This document shows positions 35,578 to 47,516 of a DNA stretch of 64,000 nt, in pieces (position 1 is the stretch's first letter; every line of letters starts with the position of its first letter). The notes under the pieces were generated by a model. The model saw only the letters and a list, made by a program, of their open reading frames with translations. It made no database searches and had not been told where the DNA came from. The DNA is taken from the NCBI GenBank assembly GCA_917880885.1, contig OU862909.1:33292405-33356404 (forward strand), in the 5' to 3' direction. The position numbers and the translations under genes were made by a program. Origin of the DNA: Limnephilus marmoratus. Taxonomy: Eukaryota > Arthropoda > Insecta > Trichoptera > Limnephilidae.

Positions 35578-36630
35578 TCAATTTTTCTCTTCTCCGATTC
35601 TATACTTCTTTTGTAAATAGGACACTCCTTGCTCCATGCATGGTGGTTATCATTTAAGTTTAAAGAAAGTTTATCATTTGTGAGTTTGCAATTCACACAC
35701 TTGATATTTTCAATATTTTCCTTGCAGTCTGACGTATCGTGTGCGTTAGAACATCTTCCGCAAGTTTTTTCATTTTTACAATCACTTGCTTTATGTCTAT
35801 ATCCGTTGCAATTGAAACATCTCAAAACTGAGAGATGATCGTATACAGCACATCTATTCCATCCAATATTTATCTTCATTTCCTCTAACATTTTAGAGTG
35901 TGTTTTTCCATCTACTTCTATGAATACAGTAAAGTTATTATATCCATTACTTTTTTTATTTTCTTTTATAAATTTCACTGATATTTTTGAATTTTCCTTG
36001 TCTATATATTCATTTTGCATCCTTATTTTAATTTCAATTTCTTCGGCGGTATATTTATCCGTAATTCCTATCACTTTTACTGTTGGATTCTTGGGTTTAG
36101 GAATATCAACATCATACCTATCACCAAGCTTAGTGATGACTTCCTTTTGGATTTTTTTTTGTTGCCTCTGTGTTCTTTAATTCTATTATAACTGATCCTT
36201 TTTTGAAATTCTTGATTCCGGCCACGCCCACATCAACTGGATCTATGTTGTTCTTTATGTCTTCTTGTGTCTTTGTGTTTTTTTGTTCCTGATTTTTAGG
36301 TTTAATTATAACAATTGGTTCGTGTTTCTTTAGTTTTTCTTTGAAATGTTGTTTATCATCGAATTCCAGAGATTTGCTTGCTTCATCAATTTTTTCTGTC
36401 ATGTTTATGAGATATTGACGGCTAAGGTCAACACTTTTTTTCATATCTGATAGATCAAATTCTAAATTTTTCCTTACGTTTAGTGTCTCATCTTCATTTT
36501 TTTTGAACAGTTGTTGCTTTAAATCCTCCATCATTTTATCGACATACTTTATAAATTTATCAAAAAGCTCTGCACCGGCATCAGTTTCGGTTTGTTTTGA
36601 CCGTGTTTGGACTTTATTCGTAGTTGCCAT
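35565..36630 (-). pseudogene. LINE ORF1: coiled-coil/zinc-knuckle RNA-binding protein, one frameshift
   Basis: Starts at ATG 36628-36630 (MATTNKVQTRSKQTETDAGA). The first 160 residues are Lys/Glu-rich and helical, probably a coiled coil for multimerisation. Frame is lost in an A9 run near 36158-36166; shifting one base continues as QKEVITKLGDRYDVDIPK, with the second frame running to 35565. That part has zinc knuckles: CFNCNGYRHKASDC, CGRCSNAHDTSDC and CVNC, then HHAWSKECPIYKR, a common end to CR1/Jockey-type Gag proteins. Intact length would be about 355 residues. ORF1 binds the element RNA and nucleates the retrotransposition particle. A homopolymer indel could be real decay or an assembly error. 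Confidence 0.85.
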
Positions 36631-36750
36631 TATGCCCGGTTGTGATTTTGACTAAAAGTGATGTTGACGATATTTAGTTCTTATTTCTTAAGATAGATGG
36701 TGTAGGATTATTATTTAAGAAAAAAAAAAGAAAACAACTATAATTTTTTT

Positions 36751-36830
36751 GCCGGTGTGAGGATCGAACAGCGGCCGGCGGCGTGACAGCTGCCTGTTTA
36801 TCCTCGTTGCTACGACTCCCTTCTGTAGAG
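36751..36830 (-). repeat. tRNA-like SINE head upstream of the LINE
   Basis: In minus sense it holds GTAGCAACGAGGATAAACAG (A-box-like) and CGCTGTTCGATCCTCACACC (B-box-like), followed by an A-rich tract at 36719-36730. The spacing suits a tRNA-derived promoter. It could be a SINE insertion or part of the LINE 5' region. Confidence 0.4.
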
Positions 36831-37075
36831 CGGCGAATTTCACTCTTATATACTGTGAATTGCCGTACCACACAATGTAATAACATTAACAGCAGGTTGA
36901 TTTTTTGTTAACAACACTCTGTCACTTCACTATTGATTTAAAACACTTAAAACTGTAAATAAGGCCTTATAGATTTCACAAAAATTCGATATTTTTCTAG
37001 AGTGTTCTTTAGGGACACATTTAACGATAAACTGAATGGTAATTAGGAATTATAATCAATAGATTTTAGATATTT

Positions 37076-37576
37076 TTACGGAGCGATTTTTGACGTGTAC
37101 TCTGTTGATAAATACTTGTAACTTGAGACTTGTAATCTGGGAAAAATCAAAAGCCTGTGTTGGCGGCCTCGCGTGAAATTATCCGGGATATAGAATCCTA
37201 TTTTTGCCAGTATATCTGGTACCGATATAAAACCATTTAGAAGCTTATAAGCCATCAGTAGTAATGCGACATCTCTTCTGGAACCAAGGCTGCAGATACC
37301 CAACATTCCCGAGATAAATGCTGTTGGAAACAGCCATGGGTAAAAACCAAACTCTCTCATATAGAGGAATCGTAAAAATTTCTTTTGTATTTTCTCAACC
37401 ATTTGTACATAGACGATATCCTCTGGCCCCCATATCTGAGATCCACTCTCGAGAACGCTACGCACTAAGCTAAAGTAAAGCAGTCTTATAACTGTAAGAT
37501 TGGTTAGTTCCTTCGAATTGTGTATGACAAAACCCAACATCAACCCAACATATGATGATACAGGATTTTTGACCAA
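37076..37576 (-). pseudogene. Second LINE reverse transcriptase, C-terminal fragment
   Basis: 166 open residues include FSLVRSVLESGSQIWGP, VEKIQKKFLRFLYMREFGF and RRDVALLLMAYKLLNGFI. This is the domain after the RT palm in Jockey-type LINEs (the VLEYGSxIWxP ... KVQxxFLRFL pattern). The catalytic palm and everything upstream are absent, so it is a 5'-truncated copy. It differs in sequence from the LINE ending at 36650 and is a separate family. The stop at 37076 lies at the usual distance from the last motif, so the C-terminus is probably natural. Confidence 0.8.
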
Positions 37577-38086
37577 ATTTTTTTACGTACCTTAGACAAG
37601 ATCCTACAAATCATTATTATAAATTAATGATTACACTTTTTTTAACAGGTTTCTTTTTTTGTGTGCATTGATCTCTCCAACTTGGCCCCGTAAATTATTT
37701 ACAAATCGCCATGTAGTTCAGGTACCTCAGCCAACTTCCTGTTTCCGAATTTATTGAAGCGCCCAGGCCAGTAGTCATATCGCACGAGGAAGACGTTGTT
37801 GGTTGGCTGGCTTTGGAGTGTCGGGTTCTTATCTCAGGATATCCCTTCTCCACCCTTTTCTACTGGTATCTTCTATCTTCACGTCCTCGTACATTAAGTG
37901 CACAATGAATGCGTATCCGCCCATATAAGTATACAGTAGTTTACAATCGGTATCTGCATTGTGCATTGTAATTTTCTAATTAATGCTCCTGTAGAAAACT
38001 TGAGCTAATTACAGCGAGGGCTGCCACACACGTCTGCTGAACTAGGTAGATACTTCGCATAAATGGTAAAGTACATTTGCTTGTGG
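37577..38086. other. No gene recognised
   Basis: Non-coding. No repeat match recognised. Confidence 0.4.
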
Positions 38087-38521
38087 TTAAGGGCCCGCAA
38101 ACCGGATTTGTACCGATTTATTACATATTTCCCTCGAACACGGTAAGTTTTAAAGTTCTTAAAAAAATATATGTTATTCTTGAAGATAATATCTAGACTT
38201 TGCCCGCGCCGAAACGCAAATTATATAAAATTCCCTCGATAGAAAAAAATCGCAAAGTATGCTCCAAAAATTATTATTAACACGTTTGTTTCAGTTATTT
38301 TACAAGTCATATGTATGAAAAAATTCACAGTGTTTCTTTAAATGCTGTTTAAGATAATGCCCGCGAAATTTTTGCTCTATTTTAAACGAGTCGTGTTTTA
38401 TTAAACATTTTCTCAATTTTCGCATCGATTTTGTCGCTGTAAATGTTAGCGCTCTCTTCTAACATTCGTAATTTCGTATCTTTCCATCTTCTTCTTTTCG
38501 GGCCCGGTTGCAGAGCCTTAA
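38087..38521. mobile_element. TTAA-flanked MITE, best copy
   Basis: 435 bp with exact TTAA at both ends (38087-38090 and 38518-38521). The left terminus GGGCCCGCAAACCGG pairs with the right terminus CCGGTTGCAGAGCC as an imperfect inverted repeat. It has no ORF. About 90 percent similar by eye to 775-1198. Confidence 0.75.
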
Positions 38522-39221
38522 AGCCATATTTTTAAAGTCCAATATCTATTATGTTGTATATTATCTTGTGGTGAGCGCTACTGCCACAGTAGTTAGATCG
38601 TTTTTACAAAGAGATACATCTACCAAAACGAAGTGAATAATACTTTAAAATACAAGTTGAATTAACTTTTGTACATGATGAATATTATGAAAAGTTAATA
38701 TATTTGTAAAAAGCCACAGAAAGATGTTTAAAAAAGATGTCTGAATTTTGACAAAAGTAATATGTAGGTACTGAAGTTACATATTTAAAGAAAAAAGTTT
38801 TCTTAATGCGAAATGTCAAAAATGTTAGTTTGCAATAAAATAACTGTTTTTAATAAAAAAAACCCTTCAACGTTATCTTTGAAAGTGCATAATTCCATCA
38901 AAAAATATTATAATTTTAATAGGTATAATACCTAGCGTCGATATAAAAAATGCATAAATACCTAGGCAAAAATATTGATTGGAAATCGGAAATAAACTTT
39001 CTTTTTTACGTATTTTTATTTAACTGGGAGCCTATTCAGATATATTGAAATAAGATAATAATAATGACCCTTTTACATTATATGGGCATCTAGTTATTTC
39101 ACTTTTATATACATTTTGTGAAAATTTATCATTTTCTATTACACATAAAGCAGATAAATATATTGATTTTTGATAATCTGAATAAGCCATTTCGTTGAAA
39201 CCTACATAGCGAATAAGAATA
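38522..39221. other. No gene recognised
   Basis: AT-rich, non-coding. Confidence 0.4.
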
Positions 39222-39435
39222 ATAAAAAAATCGAGTGCAGTTCACACGCGGTAGAAGGGGTACCGTCACCCACACAATCTCAACCAATAGGAGCCTTGAA
39301 AAGTGAGCTCATAATCAAAGCGGCCAATGCGGTAAGGTTTCATTTTATCTCATTCTCTCGCAGGCTAAATCCTATAAATGTATGTGTTTGTCTCTTTTTA
39401 GTGTCGTTTCCGTTTCATCGGACTTCATATGACAA
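39222..39435 (-). repeat. Repeat R, minus-strand variant copy
   Basis: Starts AAAAAAATCGAGTGCAGTTC and includes CTCAACCAATAGGAGCC and CCGTTTCATC, the complement of R. Its middle is replaced by the GCGAGAGAA/GGATTTAGCC block also seen at 13680-13730. Confidence 0.6.
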
Positions 39436-40567
39436 CGGTGCTTTAAATCACAATATAAAATTTGAAAGCCTATTTCGTCATCTTTCAAAAACAGTTTTTA
39501 ATTTTCCATTTATTTGGATTTTATTGCAAAACGGAAATATTTTGACCTTTCGACAAAATATGCGCGAGGCCTGAGGCGTTAAGATCCCTTGAAAGCATTT
39601 ACTAATGTTTCAAACTACGTAGCCAATGTACGAATTAAATTATTCCGAGTTTTATTTATTTGATTTTTTGAATGCCTGTCCCATTTTTAAATCTAAAACG
39701 TCAGAAATAGTAATAATAAAAAATAATAAAACATTTGTATTGAATGCGTTCTCCCAAAGGACCCCCATATAGCACTACTCTTTATATTACAATATATTCT
39801 ACCACACAATAACTATGTACATTGGAGTAGTTTTCACACGATGATAAGAAAACTTGGAGCCACCGCATGTCTGGAGGAGCCAGGAGTGTGGTAAACCAAT
39901 ATTATTATTACCTACCAACGTAAACTTTAAATGAAAACAACATGATAAGATGTCCTTATCTCTCAAACGCACTTGAACTCCTTCCTGAATATCCTGTTAA
40001 AACAAATCCAGTGGTTTGTGGCCATTCAAATTAAATTAGTGCCTATTATCTGACAGATATGGGATATTTACTTTCCTTACTTGAATGCTCATGTGTTGCT
40101 ATAAAGCATAAAAACGTATACTATTGTAAAAAGCAATTACTTTGTGGTTTGACATATTTAATTTTTAAAAATCAGAGAAATCCTCAAAAAATTAAATTAG
40201 ACAAGAGAATACGAAGCACTTTTTTTTATCAATGTGAAGGATGATTTTTCATATTTTTGTAATCGAATTCCAGTGCACCTTTTCCTATAAATGGTCATCC
40301 TGTTAGTATTTGTGTGTTTTCTTTTTTGGCGTCGCGAGATGTCGCTTTCTTTTGTTCTTTCTTTTCATATTAATTTAACAATTTTTTTTTGAGTTTCTTA
40401 GACTTTGGAACTAGGTATATATTATAATTTTTTATCGACTGAGACATGCTTTATGTATTATTGTTAAATAATTAATACTACTACCATTCTTATTGTTCGT
40501 ACTTACTTGTTTACTCAATTAATGTTACTATCACCATGTAAAAGACAATTAGACGTTAATAAATTAA
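39436..40567. other. No gene recognised
   Basis: No supported coding region. The small frames near 40059 are compositional. Confidence 0.4.
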
Positions 40568-41170
40568 CCTTTATATATAAAAATTAATCCCTGTTTCCCT
40601 TGATCACGCCATAGCTTCAGAACGACTTTATCTATATCATTCAACTTTTTTTAAAGTTTTCTAATACTTTGTAGAAGGTTCTTACGGAAAAAAAATTAAG
40701 AAAATTGCGCAGAAAAATGAATAATTTTAGAAAACTTTTAACGACTATTTTAACTTCGCACGTTTGACAGTTTGTGCGTTTGATGGAATTGAATTTAGCG
40801 GGCAGTTGTTTTTTTGTGTTAAAAGAATTGTCTTTGGATTTTTAAAATTATAGATATTTTAAATAGGTACCTATATTAGGTACCAAATTTGATTGATTGT
40901 TTTTATAATACTCGTATTCAAAAATGAATAATTGTATGAAAAAAATTGTAATAGGTGGAAAGAGAGCTGTTGGAAAACTGAATGTACTGGGACTGAATAT
41001 ATGCAACGTGGAAAGGGGGTTTGCGGGGGGACGGTGGAGCCGTGGAGGGGAGAGGGTGGGCGGGGAAAGTGGAAGGGGAGTGGAGGGGAACGAGGACGCA
41101 CGGGAAAGGACATGCAGGGAGAAACAATTTATATCTTTGAATATTGCAACGCTTGCCGGGAACCAGCTAG
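40568..41170 (+). mobile_element. Helitron, non-autonomous, with purine-rich core
   Basis: The 5' part TATATATAAAAATTAATCCC with CCATAGCTTCAGAACGAC is a typical arthropod Helitron start. The 3' end CTTGCCGGGAACCAGCTAG followed by T equals the end of 47517-47983. Bases 41010-41110 are an almost pure G/A tract. No helicase or Rep protein is encoded. Confidence 0.6.
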
Positions 41171-41394
41171 TAATAAATAAATATTTAGGAATACCTATAA
41201 TACTGAAAGGTATAATTAATCTATAAATTTGTATCAGAAGCAGTAAAGACATTCGTAATATGGTGAGCCCGGACGACATGAAATTCGCACCGTTTTTCCG
41301 ACTAACATTAATTTTTGGTCGATGCAACTGTTTTCAACACGCAACGTGATTTCTATCATAAGCTTTGAAATATTCAAATAACTGAAAAAAATAA

Positions 41395-41960
41395 AACAAA
41401 ACATCAATACTATTTTTAAACGACTTCGAAAAGGAGGAGGTTCTCAATTCGACTTTTATTTTTATTTTTTTAATTTTTAATTTTATTTTTATTTTTTATG
41501 TTTGTTACCTCAGAACTTTCGACTGGGTGAACCGATATTAATGATTCTTTTTTATTTGAAAGCTGGTGCTTCCCGTGTGGTCCCATTTTAATTTGGTCCA
41601 GTTCTGAAAATGGCATCCATGAGAAAATCATATAAGTCTGAAAATTTTGCATCAAGTATGTGCGCGACAAATGGACGAATAACTCAATATCACGCCAACC
41701 GATTTCGATGATTCTTTTTTTATTGGAAAGGATGTACTTCAAGGGTAGTTTGATGAGAGTTTGGTTAGGTTCTGATCATAGGATCCATGACAAAGTAACG
41801 GAACTCTCCAATTCTGAAGAACAAATTTACGATACTCGGCCGAATCTTAATCGAATTAGTTAGTGTACGTCAGATTCACTAAAAATCAAAAAATAAACAA
41901 AAATTTTAACAAAACAAAAAAACGACTTCAAAAAATGCACTAAAAAGTAAAAAAATAATT
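41395..41960. repeat. Interspersed repeat with ACGACTTC ends
   Basis: Starts AAACGACTTCGAAAAGGAGG and ends AACGACTTCAAAAAATGCAC, a near-direct terminal match. The interior contains two similar blocks, GGTGAACCGATATTAATGAT and CCAACCGATTTCGATGATTC, each followed by a TGGTCC/GGTTCTGA block, so it is partly a tandem duplication of about 180 bp. This type is common in insect genomes; I cannot name its class. Confidence 0.5.
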
Positions 41961-44102
41961 TCGTATTCTTCTACAACTTTATAATCAACTTACCTTTTCT
42001 ACTCATCAATATGTAGGTACGGTTGTTATTTTTGGAGTCGGTGTCAACCAAGGTACCCGCGGCCCGGCGTGTTCACTTGACAGCTCCTCTCCCGCCGACA
42101 CAAAAAAAGGTTTTTTTAAATGTGACTTACAGTGTTTTATACATTCAGTGTCATCGCGATTTGAAAGAATATTGATTTGATAGTTAAATTGATATTGCCA
42201 GCTTAAAAATTTTGTAGTTCAATTTTTAATATTTTCTACTCTTAATTGACAGACTCTACGAGTGCACATTTTTTATAATCAGAAATTTCGTATGTGTTGT
42301 GAAAATTCTCAAATTAGAATAATCTTTTCAAACCCTCACAATCGATGAAATAGGTACCTACCTATAATATATTTTCCAATGCGTTTGTTTTTATTCTACA
42401 TTTGAATCAAAGATCGAATCTTGAGTTTGTGAGACAATGGCGAATGACGAGTCTGGATTTAATATATAATGTCATTGATTTGAATGGTGAAATATTTTTG
42501 ATTCTATAGAAACCAAATTTTTCAGTTTTATCGCGGCAAGTCGATGATACGGCGTGGTTTTTCATGGGCATAATATTATATGACATATTTAAAATAAGTA
42601 GTAGAAGAATTTAGAATAACCACGATGAGTCGTGATATTAGGCAACCTTCCATCTTTTATATTTACAGATATAAGTTACTTGGAGAATATTGGACCATTG
42701 GATGCTAGCAAAGATCTACTACGAGTTTATTCAACTCTCAAAATACGCTTGCATCCGTCTTTGGGAGGATTCTGTGTTTTAGGTTTCTCCGATGCAATAT
42801 GTATTTGGCAGAGGATGCGGCTATTGTCTATCGCGGTGGTCGGCTAACTGAATAATGTATGCTTTATGCCGCACGACGTGCCTGGAATTAATGCGAGTCA
42901 TTTTAAATATCTTCAGAAAGAACCGATGCTGGTTATAGTGCTTATCTCGCATTCCTATTGCAGATTTAATGCAATAGATTTGTGGGTATCGGACTGCATA
43001 TTTTACATTCGGAAGTATGACGTTCAATTAATGTGTTCAAAAAATCAATGACAATATCTTAACTGATCTTTTCAAAGAAAAATATATTTGACACTATAAC
43101 CCTAAATTAACAATATTCATAATGATAAAAACAACTACTGACATTGCGAAATGCATGGATATTCGTTAAATGATTGCCATACAAGAATAACCTGGCAGGA
43201 AGTTCTCATGAATACTTGGTACTTAGTTACCGCTCATCATTTGTGTGCTAATACTAGTACCTACATACAGTCGGTTCAACCACACATAATAATATGTAAA
43301 TACCAACAAGGCCTTAGTATAGTATTGTTGCTTTCGTAATTATTTTATTACCGCAGGTGCTTTGCCACATAATGGACAGGAAACGACTATGGGAAATATA
43401 GAGCACGCCATCATTTATTTTTTAATACTGATTTCGTCAACATTTGGCAGAGATAGAGTAAAATTGGGCAGAAATATTACTGCGATCATCGTCATCGACA
43501 TGATGACAGTCCACAGTCTGACCCAGTCTGACCTATGCCTAGTTGACCTAGCGTAGTTGATACTCTTGCTTCGCTTGCGCTTCAAAACGTGTCGGTTTTA
43601 TTGTATCACATTGTAGGCGGTTGTGGCTTGGTAATGCATTGAGCGATCGCATACACTACAAAAAAAAAACAAAAAAATTACCAACGCAAAAATCGCAATG
43701 CAAAATGCGAGAAAGAAGGGAGCACCACTCATGCTTCCTCGCTTCGCACGAAATAGAGCAGAAGTTATTATGAAAGAGTTTTTTCGAGGTTAGGCTTTAC
43801 GCTTTGAAATTATTTTCTTTCCCTTTAACTTTAACTTATTTCTGTAATTTTTAAACTAACTATTAATTTTGAAAAACTAATGATTTTAAAAATATAGGGT
43901 GACCGTGAACTGAGGAACCTGTTTGAATGTCTAAAAAATTTCTAAATTGTACCAAATCGATGATCCCGAAGAATATTGTCAGTTCTGCTAAAAATTAATA
44001 ATCGTTATTATTTTATTATCTTATTTCACTTCCCCTACTTGATGATTTGAAAGTCTGCATTTTCGGAATTTTGAATAAAATGTAAAATATCAAAACAACA
44101 AA
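41961..44102. other. No firm gene; two possible splice acceptors
   Basis: TTTTATATTTACAG at 42655-42668 precedes a 180-base open stretch, and TTTATTACCGCAG at 43345-43357 precedes another. Neither has a recognisable product or a matching donor, so no exon is called. Confidence 0.35.
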
Positions 44103-44342
44103 TGGTGGCTCGTGACTTTTGGGTATGTTGGAAAGTAATATTAAAAAAAAATAGCATTACTTAAAAAGCCAAAAACTTTTTTTTTCGAACATCGATTTTT
44201 TGTCCGAAGATTTTGCCCTGCAAATCATGAAAATCTTCAAACAAAAAAAATCGAAAAAAAAACGTTTTCGGCTACAACAACATCAGTAATGCCATTTTTT
44301 AGTATTAGCACTCTATCACACCCAAAAGTCACGTGCCGCGAC
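44103..44342. mobile_element. MITE with about 55-bp inverted ends
   Basis: Left end TGGCTCGTGACTTTTGGGTA (44105) pairs with right end ACCCAAAAGTCACGTGCC (44318). The inner AATAGCATTACT pairs with AGTAATGCCATT. The interior is A/T-run rich with no ORF. Confidence 0.6.
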
Positions 44343-44407
44343 TGCAAACAACATCATATTTCTTGATATCAAAGAATGTAAAAATGCAAGAATGCAAAAA
44401 CGAAACT

Positions 44408-44790
44408 TTAAGGCCCGGTAGTAAGCGTCCAAAAAGAAGAAGACGGGGAGATATGTAAATACGAATATTAGAGGGAGCACGTTAATATTAAAATCGATAA
44501 TAATTAAGTGAAAATTGTGAAAATAGAGCAAAAATCGAGTGGCAAATGTCTTAAGTAGCATTTACTGTTAATTTTTTCATGGATATAACTTGTAAAATAA
44601 CAGAAAATTTTTTTTTTATTATAATGCTGGTTTTCGCTCGAGGGAATTTTAATTATTATTTTTAATAACCGTTTCGGTGTGGCTAATGTGTAGATATTAT
44701 CTTCAAGAATAGCATATATTTTTTAAGAGCTTCAAAACTTAAAGTGTTCAATTGAAGTATGCTATAAATTGCTAGAAACACACTCCATTC
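44408..44790 (-). mobile_element. TTAA-flanked MITE, copy 4, reverse orientation
   Basis: Begins TTAAGGCCCGGTAGTAAGCG, then GAATATTAGAGGGAGCACG and ATAGAGCAAAAATCGAG, all reverse complements of 38087-38521. The far end has decayed past 44760 (GTGTTCAATTGAAG). Confidence 0.6.
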
Positions 44791-44866
44791 TTCGAATAAG
44801 TTGATACTCCATTCTTCAAATAAGTTAATTTTTTTTTTGTTTTTAACAACTAATTACAATTATTCT

Positions 44867-44917
44867 AGATACATTATCTAGATACATTATTCTAGATACA
44901 TTATCTAGATACAGGAT
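44867..44917. repeat. Tandem TCTAGATACATTA repeat
   Basis: Four units of TCTAGATACA separated by TTA or TTAT. TCTAGA is itself palindromic. Short, with no gene context. Confidence 0.6.
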
Positions 44918-45167
44918 GCCGAATCTTAAACAGCTCTTCTGCAAAACTACAAAATCGCACAACCGACATTATTCTTAGGGACCGTCGAAATGTTAAACAA
45001 GATAATCCCATATCTTGTTCTCATCTGGAGGGGCAACAAATACAAGATTACCCAACTATTAACCAAAACTAATAAATTGACGGAAGAAGTGGTAAAAATA
45101 CACGATAGTAAAGGATACGATTAGTAATATATAGAAAACGATTACACTATAATGTATCCATATAATA

Positions 45168-46123
45168 CAGGGTGTCCCAAAAGAAAGTTTATATTTAGTG
45201 GATCGATTTACAAAAAAGTAAGGGTTCTATCGAAAAAATGTTTATTAAATACTAAAATACACAATTTGGGAATTTATTTCTTAAAAATAATATCGTCCAA
45301 ATATAAACCCTCGCGTTCGCGGCATTCATTTAATCGAAGAGTAAAATTTCTTATGACGGCTCGGCAGGTAGGTTTCGTGGTGGCTGCCATTTCGTGACGG
45401 ATATTTTCTTTTAATTGCATCAGGGAAGTCGGATTTTTGGTGTACACTTTAGATTTGAGATAACTCCACAGGAAAAAGTCTATAGGGGTTAAGTCTGGAC
45501 TACAAGGAGGCCAACCTTATGTCACCTCTCGGGGAGATCAATTTGCCAGGGAAAATTTAACGAACTCGTGGCAGAGACGTATTGGAGGTATGTGATGTTG
45601 CTCCGTCTTGCTGGAACCATGTTCTTTGGTTATAGCCATTAAGTTTGTAGGGGTACAGCATTAGGTCTTTGTGCAAAATGCTGTATAACGATGATCTATG
45701 CACATTTAAAGCACTTGCGCGCTTCCGCATCGAAAAGTTTGAGTCGTCACGAAAAGATTGATAAACATTCTCTACGTTTTCTACCGTTCTCGATAACCTT
45801 GATCGCCCGGATTTTGATTTTGCCAGCGTTGTACCGATCTCTTCAAACTTTTTGATCCATTTTCGAATGAGAAGAATGCTTGGCGCATCATTGAATTGAC
45901 GAAAATCTCGAATATTGCAGAATCTTCTACGCGTTACAGTCGCCGAATCACCATTTTTGTAAAACTCACGCACGCACAACGCGCGGTCGCTCCCGAGAAA
46001 TGCTCCATAGTGACCGAATCCCCAAGAGCCAGACTACTGATCGACATACCCTCCGCGCCCCTCGGAAAATTTGCGTTCACACGGAAAGCAAAACAAATAT
46101 AAACTTTCTTTTGGGACACCCTG
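45168..46123 (-). mobile_element. mariner element with terminal repeats, internally deleted
   Basis: Exact 28-base inverted ends (CAGGGTGTCCCAAAAGAAAG and complement) with TA on both sides (45166-45167 and 46124-46125). 956 bp against about 1.3 kb for an intact element. It is a different mariner family from the one at 21 kb. Confidence 0.9.
45274..46008 (-). pseudogene. mariner transposase, deleted and frameshifted
   Basis: The likely start is ATG at 46006-46008 (MEHFSG), after which one frameshift leads to the frame RALCVREFYKNGDSATVTRR. The helix-turn-helix region follows (RKWIKKFEEIGTT, SKSGRSRLSRTVENVENVYQ, RASALNVHRSSLYSILHKDL). An internal deletion then joins YPYKLNGYNQR to TWFQQDGATSHT, which contains the second catalytic Asp; the first Asp segment is lost. 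After another frameshift CSPDLTPIDFFLW supplies the third Asp, and KVYTKNPTSLMQLKENIRHE leads to a TAA at 45274-45276. DNA binding could once have occurred, but catalysis is impossible without the first Asp. Confidence 0.88.
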
Positions 46124-46125
46124 TA

Positions 46126-47515
46126 TTCAATGTATGCATGTTCAATCTATTTTACAATATGGTATTATAGTCTGGGGAGGAACATTTGATGTTATTTTAA
46201 ATCTACTCAAAATAGTTCAAAGATTGATAAATTAAGCTTACCTTGAAAAAACCATCTACATTTTCTGCTGAAAAAATCTTTTCAATATTCAATGCATACC
46301 TATACAAAATATATAAAAAATATTCAATATTACATACCTTCATAGAAATATAGCTAAATAACCTACAATTAAATATATCAGCAAGATATCAGAATAATAT
46401 TAAAATCCCAAAATTTAATAAACCACTCGGCCATAGGTTAACACCTTAATCGCATCTTTTTTCTATACTCGGCAATTAAAAATTATGAACTACGATCTCC
46501 ATTAATTATTAACAAATTTCATACATTTTGTAACAATGTTTCATGCAGCGGACGACTACTGTCTTAATTAATTATGCATCTAGTGAAACTCACACTAGCT
46601 TATCTTTCGGCATCACATATTATTAAAAAAAATTAACGCACATCATACATATCACGTTGCACGTATACGGACATTTTTACAGTTCTACAATAATAATTAT
46701 TTATAACGGAGCAATTTAACAAAGAACTAATTTGTGTTGTCCATATCATTAGCGCCGTGTTCTTTATGTGTGAGCGATTTTACATTGTGCCTCCGTAAAC
46801 ACTATTTAAATATCACGGTCGGCTGTTCGCATTAAAAATAGGTTTATCATCCTTTGGAAATTGTAATCACATTGGTCAGTCAACTTTACCGTCACACTGT
46901 ACTTCCCTCGATCCCGAATAGGAGACTAACTAATTATATTAGCAGATAAAATTACCCCCTGAATAAAAACATACCATTCCATCAAGGTTATCTTTTGGTA
47001 TCTTTATGAATTGACAGAATTTTGTTGTGTGTGGTTGTGCTGGCTTATTTGAAGGATGCAATGTGTTCGATTCAGTAGGTGAACAAATCCAGTAGACTAG
47101 AATTGTTTATTTTAGAGACTTGGTTAGGGAAAATTAAGTTACAAAAAGATTTAAAATGCATTGTCTGTGGTACTCTTAATTCACACAATGGGTTGTACAA
47201 ATAATTCTATGCGTACTTGCGAAACATTTTTGTTAATTTATGCAAGCTTTTACACCTTTTTCATACGTTAACTCTAAATCTCGTGTATATTAATGAGTGT
47301 GGATATTATATCCAAGATAATGATTTCATTGCCTAGGTAAATTTTTTTTTAATTAGTTAAGAGTGTCGGTAAAATATAAATTAGATTTTTTCTTTTGTTT
47401 TTTAATTAATGAAACCGAAAAAGGCTATCGCAGGAGCTTTAAAATAAATTAAATAAAACAAATAAGTTGATTTTATTATATTTAATGAAATTGATCGAAA
47501 AAAATGTTCGTTTGA
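46126..47515. other. No gene recognised
   Basis: AT-rich. No coding region or repeat match seen. Confidence 0.45.
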
Positions 47516-47516
47516 A

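Larger units (their letters stand above)
32560..36650 (-). mobile_element. Near-complete two-ORF LINE (CR1/Jockey-like)
   Basis: Order in minus sense: ORF1 (36630-35565), ORF2 (35577-32764), then a 3'UTR of about 200 bp. A small palindrome GATGTATG...CATACATC near 32585-32612 is followed by an A-rich tail (AAAAATTCAAAAACAAAAA). The 5' boundary is not clear; a tRNA-like SINE segment lies at 36751-36830. Only two inactivating changes were found in about 3.9 kb. Confidence 0.8.

Noticed and set aside
42632..42847. An exon after a TTTACAG acceptor
   Set aside because: No donor, no partner exon and no recognisable protein; acceptor-like sites are common in T-rich DNA.
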